Shown: piece by piece, positions 1 through 7,096 of the stretch
Layout of the letters: every line of letters starts with the position of its first letter
Numbering within the stretch: the stretch's first letter is position 1
Source of the DNA: Hyphomicrobiales bacterium
GTDB lineage: Bacteria > Pseudomonadota > Alphaproteobacteria > Rhizobiales > Xanthobacteraceae
Length of the DNA: 20,471 nucleotides
NCBI GenBank assembly: GCA_003164375.1
Contig: PLTE01000334.1
Coordinates: forward strand, 1 to 20,471
Direction of reading: 5' to 3'
The notes under the pieces: model-generated
Seen by the model: only the letters and a program-made list of their open reading frames with translations
Told to the model about the DNA's origin: nothing
The model's database searches: none
Position numbers and translations under genes: made by a program

Positions 1-619
1 AAACGATCTGTTGCGGCGACAAGAGGCCATGGACCGGGAGTTCGAGCATAGGCTCAATAACAGCTTGCAGCTGATTTCAAGTATGCTGACGTTGCAGTGC
101 CGCACCGCGACAACGTCTGAAGCGGTTGCTCAACTGAGTATCGCCGCACGACGTGTCAGCTCGGTGGGACATGTGCATCGCCGGCTTCACGCTCTCGATC
201 ATCAAGAGAGGGTGGAATTCAGGCAGTATCTTCAAGGCTTGTGTGACGATCTTGCAGGCCTGCTCTTTCATGACACGGCCAGCCGCGCCATCGTCGTGCA
301 AAGCGCGACTTTTGAGATACCGACAACGTTGGGCATCCCGCTTGGCTTCATCGTCAATGAGCTCGTTACCAATGCGGCGAAGTACACCAAAGGCAATATC
401 ACCGTTCGCATTGAAACAACGACACCCGGATGTCATTCGCTATCGGTTTTGGACGATGGGCCAGGGCTACCAGCGGAATTCGATCCGGCCAAGGGCCGGG
501 GACTTGGGATGAAAATCATACTGCTGCTGGTAAAGCAGCTCGGCGGTGAATTGGATATCCTCCCCGGCGGTAACGGTCGAGGCGCCCAATTCACGATTAC
601 ATTCTCCTCCGCCAATTAA
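1..619 (+). CDS. HisKA_2/HWE-type sensor histidine kinase, 3' part (5' end outside window)
   Basis: The reading frame is open from the left edge, so the N-terminal part is missing; about 205 codons are visible. Counting from the TTG at 11, the dimerisation/phospho-acceptor segment is EFEHRLNNSLQLI with His13 as the likely phosphorylated residue. This is followed by a HATPase_c domain: N-box (FIVNELVTNAAKY), G1 (DDGPGLP) and G2 (GRGLGMKIILL). The family autophosphorylates on His and passes phosphate to a response regulator; inputs in rhizobial members are mostly unknown. No response regulator is next to it, so the partner is unknown. A decayed paralogue follows at 1029. The kinase core is complete and intact as far as visible, with no frameshift. 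The TTG at 11 is very unlikely to be the true start, because homologous linker sequence (LLRRQ) is already in progress at the edge. Confidence 0.88.
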   Translation, partial: NDLLRRQEAMDREFEHRLNNSLQLISSMLTLQCRTATTSEAVAQLSIAARRVSSVGHVHRRLHALDHQERVEFRQYLQGLCDDLAGLLFHDTASRAIVVQSATFEIPTTLGIPLGFIVNELVTNAAKYTKGNITVRIETTTPGCHSLSVLDDGPGLPAEFDPAKGRGLGMKIILLLVKQLGGELDILPGGNGRGAQFTITFSSAN

Positions 620-656
620 AAGCCGAACGGCGAGTGCTTCGAACGCGATCGGCTTT
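619..656 (+). terminator. possible weak terminator hairpin after the kinase
   Basis: An 8-base inverted repeat, AAAGCCGA (619-626) and TCGGCTTT (649-656), starts at the stop codon of the kinase. The loop is long (22 bases) and no clear T-run follows beyond the TTT in the right arm, so this is a weak candidate. Confidence 0.2.
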
Positions 657-1028
657 CGTGGTCCGTCCAATCCGACAAAACGACCGGCCCAGGGTCGGGT
701 AATCTCGTGCTTGAGGCGCGGTGCTCGTTGGCGGGTGCCTCAATCGCCGTCGCTCCAAACACAGGCATGAATAGTCGGAACAATTTTACGGCAGCGCTCT
801 TACTGCTCGTGGCGGCCGTCCTCTGACTCGAGGCTTATCGGACCGTTAAGCGACGCCCCCACCTGCTCGATAGCACACTCGACAACAGCATCCGTCGTGC
901 CGTCGCGCTTGGACAGTTCCCTTGGGGTGGGTACGTTTTCGCTCTTTCATTGTGAGCACTATTGACCAGTCTGGTGTACCGGCGTGGGATAACCATAGGT
1001 TTGAGGGCGTAATATAATTGGAACTTTT
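620..1028. other. 409-base stretch without a confident gene
   Basis: Between the partial kinase and its decayed paralogue no convincing intact gene was found on either strand. The stretch holds a weak hairpin just after 619 and, at 767-955, a forward reading frame interrupted by one TGA. The final 60 bases before 1029 are AT-richer and could hold the promoter of the 1029 remnant, but no clear -35/-10 pair was identified. Confidence 0.6.
767..955 (+). pseudogene. possible small membrane-protein ORF interrupted by one TGA
   Basis: From ATG 767 the frame reads a short polar start and then a hydrophobic run (TAALLLLVAAVL) before TGA at 824-826. In the same frame it continues for 42 more sense codons, giving a protein-like sequence (for example RRAVALGQFPWGGYVFAL), to a second TGA at 953-955. 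TGG to TGA would be a single change, so this may be a small one-helix membrane protein with a nonsense mutation. There is no good ribosome binding site and I do not recognise the family. Chance openness over 62 codons in GC-rich DNA is quite possible, so confidence is low. Confidence 0.22.
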
Positions 1029-1394
1029 ATGTCAGCGCGTGACACCGTAATCAAGTTTCCAAAGTTGCGCGCCATCGCAGGCGATACGCGTGAGAATGAA
1101 CAGCCGGATGACATAATCGCGGGATTTCAGGCTGCGCTCGCCCGCGAGGCAGCCCTCCGTCGGGAAATCGGCGGCCTATTAAGGCGTCAGCAAACCCTAA
1201 CGCAAGAATTCGAATGTCGACTCTTGAATGGAGTAGAAGCGATCGCAAGTCTCCTTTCATGGCAAAGCGAGGCAGCAACGACACTTGAAGCGGCTACACA
1301 AATGCACGTCGCCGCACATCGCGTCGTTGTGAAGTGCCGTTCGAGTTGGCGGCAAACACATCCTCGATTAGCGAGGGAACGGACCAGCGAGTGA
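1029..1394 (+). pseudogene. truncated HisKA_2 sensor kinase remnant, phospho-acceptor His replaced by Cys
   Basis: The 121-residue product aligns with the kinase at the left edge through LLRRQQTLTQEFECRLLNG (there LLRRQEAMDREFEHRLNNS) and then ASLLSWQSEAATTLEAA and VAAHRVV. After about residue 100 the similarity stops, and the frame ends in an unrelated Arg-rich tail at TGA 1392-1394. The position equivalent to the phospho-acceptor His is Cys. No HATPase_c domain follows in any frame up to the Crp/Fnr gene. It keeps an N-terminal linker that the first kinase would have upstream of the window edge. Both changes make kinase activity impossible, so I call it a decayed tandem paralogue. A short dimerisation-domain protein acting on the neighbour kinase is the alternative, but the degraded tail argues against it. 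A weak GGA lies 7 bases before the ATG. Confidence 0.6.
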
Positions 1395-1498
1395 CCCCGC
1401 TGTGTCGCTAAAGCGCCGACAGCTGCCAGCTTGATAGGACCCCATACAAACCAGCGTTTTGCAGGGTCTTTGTCGCATTCTCGTTGCAGGCCCGTCAT

Positions 1499-2182
1499 TC
1501 AGACCGCCGGAGGCCCCTCCGACTCTGCCTTTTCCCCAAACGGCGGGTCGTGCAGCACAACGCTCAGCAAAGAACTGTGAACATGAATTTGTCCATTGTA
1601 TTCGATTAAACCAAGCTTTCTGAATTTATTCATGAAAAAATTAACGCGAGACCGGGTTGCGCCGATCATTTGCGCAAGCGTCTCTTGATCGATCTTGTTT
1701 ATCACCGTCTCTGTTCTTCCCTCTTTCCCATAGTTGGCCAACAACAAGAGCACTCGAGCGAGGCGCTTCTCGCTGGAATTGAACAGTTGATCAACTAAAG
1801 TCTCCGTCAACCGTGCTGTCCGTTTCAAAACGTACGTGAGAAAGAGTTCTGAAAATGTTTGATCCTCATGAATAGCACGGACAACAGTTGCTTTTTCCAG
1901 CCACGCCACGACGCATCTCGTCATGGCCGTAGCGGCCGACATACGAATCGGCTCGCCGATCAGGCATCCCTCGCCACAAAAAGCGCCCGCATCGAGCACT
2001 GCGATGACGCCCTCCTTACCCTCGGTGGACACAACCGTGAGCTGCACTCGGCCTTTGCGAATGAAAAAAATGGAATCCGCCACGTCTCCCTGCGAAAAGA
2101 GTGACTGCTTTTCCCCGACCTCATATACGACCACACCGCCGTATTTGCTGACATAGGAGCTTGGATCGAATGTAGCGGTCAT
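1499..2182 (-). CDS. Crp/Fnr-family transcriptional regulator
   Basis: A 227-residue cytoplasmic DNA-binding regulator of usual length. The N-terminal cyclic-nucleotide-binding-like beta-roll spans roughly residues 15-125 (GEKQSLFSQGDVADSIFFI, then KGRVQLTVVSTEGKEGVIAVL and GAFCGEGCLIG). A long dimerisation helix follows, then a C-terminal Crp-type winged helix with the recognition segment ETLAQMIGATRSRVNFFMNK and wing KLGLIEYNG. The Fnr-type cysteine cluster is absent, so it is not an iron-sulfur oxygen sensor; the effector is unknown. The ATG at 2182 is chosen because GGGAGG sits 6 bases upstream. It faces away from the outer-membrane protein gene and is flanked by decayed DNA, so its targets cannot be inferred from the neighbourhood. 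Related rhizobial proteins are common in stress and nitrogen-metabolism regulation, but no specific role is claimed. Confidence 0.92.
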   Translation of the reverse strand: MTATFDPSSYVSKYGGVVVYEVGEKQSLFSQGDVADSIFFIRKGRVQLTVVSTEGKEGVIAVLDAGAFCGEGCLIGEPIRMSAATAMTRCVVAWLEKATVVRAIHEDQTFSELFLTYVLKRTARLTETLVDQLFNSSEKRLARVLLLLANYGKEGRTETVINKIDQETLAQMIGATRSRVNFFMNKFRKLGLIEYNGQIHVHSSLLSVVLHDPPFGEKAESEGPPAV

Positions 2183-2658
2183 TGTCGCCTCCCAGGAAAG
2201 TTGTCATTTGCCGTCTACACCCGGTTTGAGGGCTGCGACCGCTTCCGACCCCAAATTCGCCCGAGGCCGCATTCCAATCATTCCAACCGCAGCGGCAGTT
2301 TCTAGCCAATCGACAATTTCACATTTTTAATATGGCCAATGGTGACTTGCGGCGCAATGGTACCCGCTGCTGCGGCAGGATAGGTCCGGCGATACCGGTT
2401 AAACAACTCAAGGCTGCGTGAGCGTCCAGTGGCGTCCGCCCATACATCCCGCGGCGCGGCGCCGGCACTACGGATCACCATCAGTCTTCCTGAGTTCAAC
2501 AGCGTTCGAACGCACATTGAGACGGCAGCATCTTCGACGAGCGAATCCGCCTGTGTAACGGTAGGGTCGCGATCCGCCTTTGGGGGGCACGTTCGCGAGA
2601 TAGTTCAGAAAACTTGCTTGCCAAAACTTCAGCCGAGTGCGTTCGGGCTTAAAAAGTC

Positions 2659-2910
2659 CTACAGCGCTTCGCGATGCCGGACAGAACATTTCCGACACCG
2701 ATTTAGATGCTGTTCGATTTTGAACAGACCTGTCCTACGAACGCGTTCAGATTCATAACTCGGTGATTCGTCAAGGCTGTTATCATGGCGATACCGGCAA
2801 ATGATATGCGCAGAGTTCACGCGCATTGCACCTCGCATCATCTGTAACGAGTGGCTACGGCGGTTGATCCAGATTCTCGCACCTCTCGACGCGAAGGGGC
2901 GGCGGAACAA
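2659..2910 (-). CDS. possible remnant of a small HxxxCxxC (anti-sigma-like zinc finger) protein
   Basis: The C-terminal end of this 83-codon reverse frame reads KIEQHLNRCRKCSVRHREAL. His68, Cys72 and Cys75 give the spacing H-x3-C-x2-C typical of the zinc-binding anti-sigma (ZAS/zf-HC2) helix and of small rhizobial proteins ending in a similar motif. The N-terminal half (many Arg, no clear helix pattern) does not look like that family. There is no clear ribosome binding site and the start is arbitrary. It may be a decayed gene or coincidence. Confidence 0.2.
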   Translation of the reverse strand: MFRRPFASRGARIWINRRSHSLQMMRGAMRVNSAHIICRYRHDNSLDESPSYESERVRRTGLFKIEQHLNRCRKCSVRHREAL

Positions 2911-2964
2911 TCAAGCCGATGACTCCGTTCGGCATCCACTCGACTTTGAGGAAGCGATTTAGTT

Positions 2965-2994
2965 CGCCTCAATGGCGATCTCGTTATTGAGGCG
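2965..2994. promoter_or_regulatory. perfect 9-base inverted repeat upstream of the outer-membrane protein gene
   Basis: CGCCTCAAT (2965-2973) is followed after 12 bases by its exact reverse complement ATTGAGGCG (2986-2994), 59 bases before the ATG at 3054. As RNA this would form a stable hairpin in the leader. As DNA it has the size of a dimeric repressor or activator site. No T-run follows, so it is not a standard rho-independent terminator. Its position favours control of the outer-membrane protein gene. Confidence 0.5.
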
Positions 2995-3053
2995 TGCGAT
3001 CGTTAGCAACTTTCGAGTCTGCCGAATGGACGTTTCCTAGGGGAGCGCGGACA

Positions 3054-4277
3054 ATGCAACGGTTCACTACGCTTACATTTCTCTTATTTCTCGCGCTGAT
3101 GGCTTCTACGGCTTCGCCAGCAGCGTTCGCCGCCACGATTGATGAACAGACCTCGGCGCGCCTCGATGCCTTAGAGAGAGAAAATGCCGCGCTACGCGCG
3201 CGTGTCAATCGCCTCGAAACGTCCAAGGCAACAAAGGTAAAGTCCCCTCCGGAGGATGTGAGCTCCAAACCAGCATTCCCATTAATACCACGACCGCAAT
3301 TTGCCGATACACTGGCAGCCGCTCGGGGCCCGGTCGTCGACACCCGAGCGTCGCACTCACCACCCCGCTTCGAGGTCAGTGGCTCGCTGCTGTTCCTGCA
3401 ACCGGGCGCCGGCGATCTTGAATACGGGACGCTGGTGACCCCTCTGCCCATAACAACGCCCAATTGGAGCAACCAGTCGCTCACACCAAAGTTCAGTCCC
3501 ACCTTCAGTGTCGGGGCTCGCTATATGCCTAACGAGTCCTATGATCTCGAATTGAATTGGACGCATCTGAATACCTCCACGAATGCCTCCTTTTCTGCCG
3601 GGCCCACGCAAATGGTGGGGCCGCCTTATCTGATCGGTCCGGAATCGGCCTTGTACTCGATCGGACACGGCGCGGTGCAGAGCGCGTACGATGCAGTCGA
3701 TTTAAACGAAGGGCATACCTTCTGCGCCGAATGTCCGTTCCAATTGCGAGCCTTCGGCGGCGTGGAATTTGCTCGCATCGGCCAGAATCTGAGCGGGCTG
3801 TTCCAGAGCGCGGATGCAACTGCTGCCAGTGGATACACCACCAACTCGTTGTTTACCGGTGCTGGACCCCGTTTAGGATTGAAAGGTCAGTATACTTTAG
3901 GCGACTTCCAATTCATCGGCGAGCTCGCGGGGGTGGGCTTAATCGGCACCTCGCAGAGCCACGTCGACTTTACCACGGTTTCTCCGGCGGTCGGAGTAAA
4001 CAACCAGTCTTTGACATCGCCTAACACGACGCAGGTGGTCCCTAGCGTCGACGCGAGATTGGCCGCAGCCTATAGTTTTCCGCCCACCAACTACGGACTG
4101 TTTAAGATCGAGTTGGGTTATAAAGCGGCGGTGTATTTCAATGCCATCAGTCAGTATTCACTGACCCAAGTATCGACGACGCTTCCGCCCGTTGGCGTCT
4201 TTTTGGCAACCGAACAACATTCTCAAAGCAACTTCACGGACCAAGGCCCGTATCTGACGGGCAGTTGGTTGTTCTAG
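3054..4277 (+). CDS. Lpg1974-type outer-membrane beta-barrel protein (porin-like)
   Basis: A 407-residue secreted protein. A signal peptide (Met-Gln-Arg, then hydrophobic TLTFLLFLALMASTA, cleavage after about residue 26, AFA/A) is followed by a short coiled coil at about 32-57 (ARLDALERENAALRARVNRL), a proline-rich linker, and a barrel from about residue 105 to the end. The barrel shows alternating strands such as SVGARYMPNESYDLELNWTH, LRAFGGVEFARIG and GPRLGLKGQYTLGDFQFIGE. It ends in SWLF, an aromatic C-terminus typical of barrels inserted by the BAM complex. The fold resembles the Lpg1974/Legionella major outer-membrane protein family, whose members are probably pores. The frame is open upstream to 2994, but ATG 3054 is chosen because AGGGGAG lies about 8 bases before it and the signal peptide starts there. 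It appears monocistronic. Family membership is recognised by pattern, and the transported solute is unknown. Confidence 0.85.
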   Translation: MQRFTTLTFLLFLALMASTASPAAFAATIDEQTSARLDALERENAALRARVNRLETSKATKVKSPPEDVSSKPAFPLIPRPQFADTLAAARGPVVDTRASHSPPRFEVSGSLLFLQPGAGDLEYGTLVTPLPITTPNWSNQSLTPKFSPTFSVGARYMPNESYDLELNWTHLNTSTNASFSAGPTQMVGPPYLIGPESALYSIGHGAVQSAYDAVDLNEGHTFCAECPFQLRAFGGVEFARIGQNLSGLFQSADATAASGYTTNSLFTGAGPRLGLKGQYTLGDFQFIGELAGVGLIGTSQSHVDFTTVSPAVGVNNQSLTSPNTTQVVPSVDARLAAAYSFPPTNYGLFKIELGYKAAVYFNAISQYSLTQVSTTLPPVGVFLATEQHSQSNFTDQGPYLTGSWLF

Positions 4278-4376
4278 AAAGCCCCCTTCAACCACCCCAC
4301 TTGGCGTGAAATTCGTCCCAGAAGGCAACGACTGCGCCTTTTCGCGAATGCTTACGCGTATCACACTTTCCTCCGC

Positions 4377-4625
4377 TCAGCGCGAAGTGGGTATCGCGTC
4401 CTTCATTCCGAATTGAACCGTTCCGAACTTCTGAGCTATTTCCGCCTGCAGTTCCTGTTCATGGACCTGAGCCACTTGGTACAATTTTCGTCCCTGGCAA
4501 TTCGGACACGCCACGGAAAATTCTCGTGGCAAATTTCTAGAGTTGTGCACGCGAATTTCACACGAACACGTCGGGCACTTCACGTAAATGCTGGCTTTGC
4601 GATGAAGGTCTCTGGTTGCTGCCAA
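4377..4625 (-). CDS. small zinc-ribbon protein, function unknown
   Basis: An 82-residue protein with two CxxC knuckles, Cys17/Cys20 (KCPTCSC) and Cys40/Cys43 (ACPNCQG), separated by 19 residues, the geometry of a zinc ribbon. The C-terminal half (QVAQVHEQELQAEIAQKFG) is predicted helical. Proteins like this bind zinc and often nucleic acid or protein partners, but nothing more specific can be said. The start is TTG at 4625, with GGAGGG about 9 bases upstream; no ATG is available before the first CxxC. It converges with the outer-membrane protein gene, and the end-to-end gap is 99 bases. It lies downstream of another small reverse gene (4653-4871) with a 27-base gap, so the two may share a transcript. 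Confidence 0.68.
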   Translation of the reverse strand: MAATRDLHRKASIYVKCPTCSCEIRVHNSRNLPREFSVACPNCQGRKLYQVAQVHEQELQAEIAQKFGTVQFGMKDAIPTSR

Positions 4626-4652
4626 CGCTACTTCCCTCCGTGTCCACGACGA

Positions 4653-4871
4653 TCAAACGGCCCGTCGCTCCAAAATCGCTATGAGGCGTCCCAGTTTCTC
4701 GTCTATCTGTCCGAGTCGATAGGCGGCGAACTCCGCCGCGTAAGCTACTCGTTCCTCCGCGCCCGGCATTTGCTCGTACCGAAACTGCGGCGCGAAGTCG
4801 TTGGCGAACGACATCCGGTAGCGATCTCGCATTGTATCTGCAGTTTTTTCGCTTAGACTCGCCTGGGACAT
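4653..4871 (-). CDS. conserved-looking small hypothetical protein
   Basis: A 72-residue hydrophilic protein, charged and mostly helical by composition, without signal peptide, membrane segment or metal motif. The C-terminal part (AYRLGQIDEKLGRLIAILE) has an amphipathic heptad-like pattern that could dimerise. The frame is open up to 4961, but ATG 4871 is clearly the start because AGGAGG sits 6 bases before it. It precedes the zinc-ribbon gene by 27 bases on the same strand, so the pair is a likely two-gene operon. I recognise it only as a rhizobial-type hypothetical and assign no function. Confidence 0.7.
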   Translation of the reverse strand: MSQASLSEKTADTMRDRYRMSFANDFAPQFRYEQMPGAEERVAYAAEFAAYRLGQIDEKLGRLIAILERRAV

Positions 4872-4976
4872 GGTGTGCCTCCTATTGTTAATGTAACCGC
4901 AGCTCGGGTTTTCCAGGCAGCGCGTCGACAGCCGCAACGGTCGGTTTTCACGCCGATACACGCGACTTCATTTTTT

Positions 4977-5210
4977 TCAACGAGAGCGGCCAAGGTGCGT
5001 GATCGGAGCTACAGTGGGCTCAGCTCTAGGCATGGCGACGACGGCTGAGGGTTTGCTTTCCCGGCTGTTGTAGATGAGATAACTTCCGAAAATGATGACG
5101 GCGACTGATCCGGCAATGCTCCAATGCGTACCACGGTTCGCTCCGAACCATTTATGGAGCCATTTACGAAACATCTTTCTGTTGTGTTGAATAGCCAGGT
5201 GGCCGGTCAT
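4977..5210 (-). CDS. small single-pass membrane protein, function unknown
   Basis: A 77-residue product with a basic N-terminal half (RKMFRKWLHKWFG), one hydrophobic segment at about residues 31-48 (SIAGSVAVIIFGSYLIYN) and a C-terminal tail of about 28 residues. By the positive-inside rule the N-terminus is cytoplasmic and the tail periplasmic. The start is uncertain: ATG 5210 has GGAAAG 5 bases upstream, while the frame extends to another ATG at 5282 with a poor site. No family is recognised. It is 105 bases upstream of the 72-residue gene on the same strand. Confidence 0.45.
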   Translation of the reverse strand: MTGHLAIQHNRKMFRKWLHKWFGANRGTHWSIAGSVAVIIFGSYLIYNSRESKPSAVVAMPRAEPTVAPITHLGRSR

Positions 5211-5329
5211 TTTCGCTTTCCGTGCTTGTTGTGAGATTGGAAAACGACGTGGGAGGTCGGCTGTTCCCGCGCGTGACAACATTATCGTCTCACGTCGCTA
5301 AGTATTGGTAAGCTCGTTGGCTAGCAAGT

Positions 5330-5554
5330 CTAACGGTATCCGAACCCCTGTGGGCCGGGCCCAACAAAGCGCCGCGTGAGGGCGCGACAGATTTCGATCC
5401 GGTCAAACGGAAAGTGCCGCAAATAGCTCGTACTTGAATATTCGACGCCGCAATCCTCCATATCGATCGCGATTAAGTAAGCTGCGAGGAGCCCGTCATC
5501 TTCTTCTTGGACGAGACCTTCGGATAGGTCGCTCCAAATGCTGGGCACGGACAT
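5330..5554 (-). CDS. small acidic hypothetical protein
   Basis: A 74-residue product with an acidic middle (LVQEEDDGLLAAYLIAIDMEDCG) and a basic, Gly/Pro-rich end. It has no signal peptide or recognised motif. The frame is open to 5668, and ATG 5554 is preferred only because the sequence before it looks less protein-like; neither start has a strong ribosome binding site. The composition is protein-like, so a real small gene is plausible but not certain. Confidence 0.42.
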   Translation of the reverse strand: MSVPSIWSDLSEGLVQEEDDGLLAAYLIAIDMEDCGVEYSSTSYLRHFPFDRIEICRALTRRFVGPGPQGFGYR

Positions 5555-5905
5555 CTCATAACGTGGATTTCGGAAGCTTAAGACCAACGGGAAAATTGTC
5601 CGCTGCGCAGCAACTATTTCACCACAGTCCCGGCCGAACAACGAGAAAAGAACAGGCTTTGTGGCCAATCGCGCCGCATTGCAGCGCCACCGGCGAGCTT
5701 AAGCACAATCATGACACGCTCACCGGTGTGAACAATTTTGCACAGTTGACATCGAGCGATGGCGATAGCCTCAGACACGAGGAGGGTTCATCCCCACCCC
5801 TGCGTCCGATCGACGTCGCAGAAGGAGGGCGAGCAAGTTGTTAATCAAAGCGTTCGGACGGAGCATTTTGGGGACCTTTTTTGGGGACAATTTGAGGGCA
5901 GAGAT
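5555..5905. other. 351-base divergent region before the PAS sensor kinase
   Basis: This stretch lies between the small reverse gene and the sensor kinase. The kinase frame is technically open from ATG 5759, but that start has no ribosome binding site. The left 280 bases show no convincing gene. The right end (5824-5905) holds a strong GGAGGG site, a 23-codon leader frame and two short direct repeats, described separately. Confidence 0.5.
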
Positions 5906-5909
5906 TTGA
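5838..5909 (+). CDS. 23-codon leader ORF, or frameshifted 5' end of the sensor kinase
   Basis: A TTG at 5838 lies 8 bases after GGAGGG (5824-5829), the best ribosome binding site in this part of the window. The frame encodes 23 residues (starting LLIKAFGRSILG) and ends at TGA 5907-5909, overlapping the TTG at 5906 of the kinase frame as TTGA. It may be a translated leader coupled to the kinase. Alternatively it is the true kinase N-terminus, put out of frame by the 14-base duplication at 5890-5914. Confidence 0.4.
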   Translation: MLIKAFGRSILGTFFGDNLRAEI

Positions 5910-5914
5910 GGGCA
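5866..5914 (+). repeat. two adjacent short direct repeats with periods 13 and 14
   Basis: TTTTGGGGAC occurs at 5866-5875 and 5879-5888 (period 13). ATTTGAGGGCA occurs at 5890-5900 and 5904-5914 (period 14). Neither period is a multiple of three. Both repeats lie exactly where the leader frame hands over to the kinase frame. Confidence 0.85.
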
Positions 5915-7000
5915 CACTTGGAACCGGCAAGCTACCGAAAGCTCACCACAGCATCAGTCGCATTGGGACTACCCGAGCGGCCGCCGATCATAGACCACGA
6001 CGATGCGAGCGCACTCGCCGAAGCGATCGTGGCTACCATACGCGATCCTCTGCTGGTCCTCGATCAGAACCTGCGCGTCGTCGCAGCCAACCACGCTTTC
6101 TACCGGACGTTCAGTACGAGTCGTCCGGACATTCGCGGCCGTCTGGTTTACGGGCTGGACGACGGGCAATGGGATATGCCCGCACTCAGGCAATTACTGG
6201 AGGGGGTCGGATCCCGTCACGCCGTGATGGAGCCCTACGAAGTCGAGCAATATCTTCCCCTCGTGGGACGACGCTCACTGCTGATGAGTGCGCGTGAGGT
6301 GTTCAATCAAGGAAATGCTCGCAAGCTCATTCTGCTAGCGATCGAAGACGTCACCGATCGGTGCGCCGCCGAACAAGCAATGGCGAAGCTCCTGCAACAG
6401 AAGGAAATTCTGCTGCAAGAGATGCAGCACCGCGTTGCCAACACCCTCCAGATCATCGCAAGCATCCTCTTGCTCAAAGCTCGGACCGTGCAATCTGAAG
6501 AGACCCGCCTGCATCTGCGGGACGCGCATGACAGGGTCATGTCCGTGGCGACCGTGCAGCAGCAACTGCAGGCTTCGGGGCATAGCGAGCAGATCGAGCT
6601 CGGCCCTTATCTGTCTCGGCTGTGCGGAGCCCTGGCGGCCTCCATGATCGGCGACAGCCGCCCGCTCACTCTGAAAGTGGAGTCGGACGTCGCCATGGCG
6701 ATATCCGGCGACGCCGTGAACATTGGGCTGATTATTACGGAGCTCGTGATCAATGCACTCAAGCATGGATTCCCAGACGGCCGCGGGGGCGAAATCCTGG
6801 TCAGCTACAAGGTCGACCAGGCCAATTGGCGTCTATCGGTGTCTGACAGCGGTCTCGGGTCACAGCTAACCAGCGGCCGCCGCGGCAGTACCGGCTTGGG
6901 AACCAGTATCGTCGAAGCGCTCGCGCATCAGCTCAAAGCCCGCGTCGAGATATCCGACCTGTCGCCAGGCACGATCGTATCGATCGTCCACGCGGCCTAG
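5906..7000 (+). CDS. PAS-domain HisKA_2 (HWE-type) sensor histidine kinase
   Basis: A soluble sensor kinase of about 364 residues, with no membrane segment. From TTG 5906, a PAS domain spans about residues 38-155 (AEAIVATIRDPLLVLDQNLR, VVAANHAFYRTF, ending LAIEDVTDR). A coiled linker leads to the phospho-acceptor segment LLQEMQHRVANTLQIIASIL (His175). The HATPase_c domain has N-box ELVINALKHGFP (279-290), G1 DSGLG (314-318) and a Gly-rich G2 (STGLGTSIVEAL). The first kinase in the window shares this architecture downstream of its linker. The start is not settled: ATG 5759 keeps the frame open but lacks a ribosome binding site, while TTG 5906 has GAGGG about 7 bases upstream. No response regulator is adjacent, so the partner and the signal bound by PAS are unknown. 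All catalytic motifs are intact. Identity as a HisKA_2 kinase is certain; its role is not. Confidence 0.9.
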   Translation: MRAHLEPASYRKLTTASVALGLPERPPIIDHDDASALAEAIVATIRDPLLVLDQNLRVVAANHAFYRTFSTSRPDIRGRLVYGLDDGQWDMPALRQLLEGVGSRHAVMEPYEVEQYLPLVGRRSLLMSAREVFNQGNARKLILLAIEDVTDRCAAEQAMAKLLQQKEILLQEMQHRVANTLQIIASILLLKARTVQSEETRLHLRDAHDRVMSVATVQQQLQASGHSEQIELGPYLSRLCGALAASMIGDSRPLTLKVESDVAMAISGDAVNIGLIITELVINALKHGFPDGRGGEILVSYKVDQANWRLSVSDSGLGSQLTSGRRGSTGLGTSIVEALAHQLKARVEISDLSPGTIVSIVHAA

Positions 7001-7096
7001 CAAGCGCGGAGCGTAGCGCTGCAAATGCAGGCGGATATAGGATCATATCGATCAGACTCATCTCGTTACCATCCTCGAGGTTCTTGGTACACACGG

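Larger units (their letters stand above)
2183..3053. other. 871-base stretch without a confident gene
   Basis: This divergent region separates the Crp/Fnr gene from the outer-membrane protein gene and must contain both promoters. Several short open frames exist (for example 2302-2517 reverse, 71 codons; 2429-2758 forward), but none has recognisable domains or a good ribosome binding site. Two things stand out: a reverse-strand frame ending in a HxxxCxxC zinc-finger-like motif (2659-2910) and a perfect 9-base inverted repeat at 2965-2994. The rest looks like decayed sequence. Confidence 0.6.

Noticed and set aside
2302..2517. 71-codon reverse ORF
   Set aside because: No domain, no ribosome binding site and no neighbour logic; kept only as a remark under the intergenic stretch.
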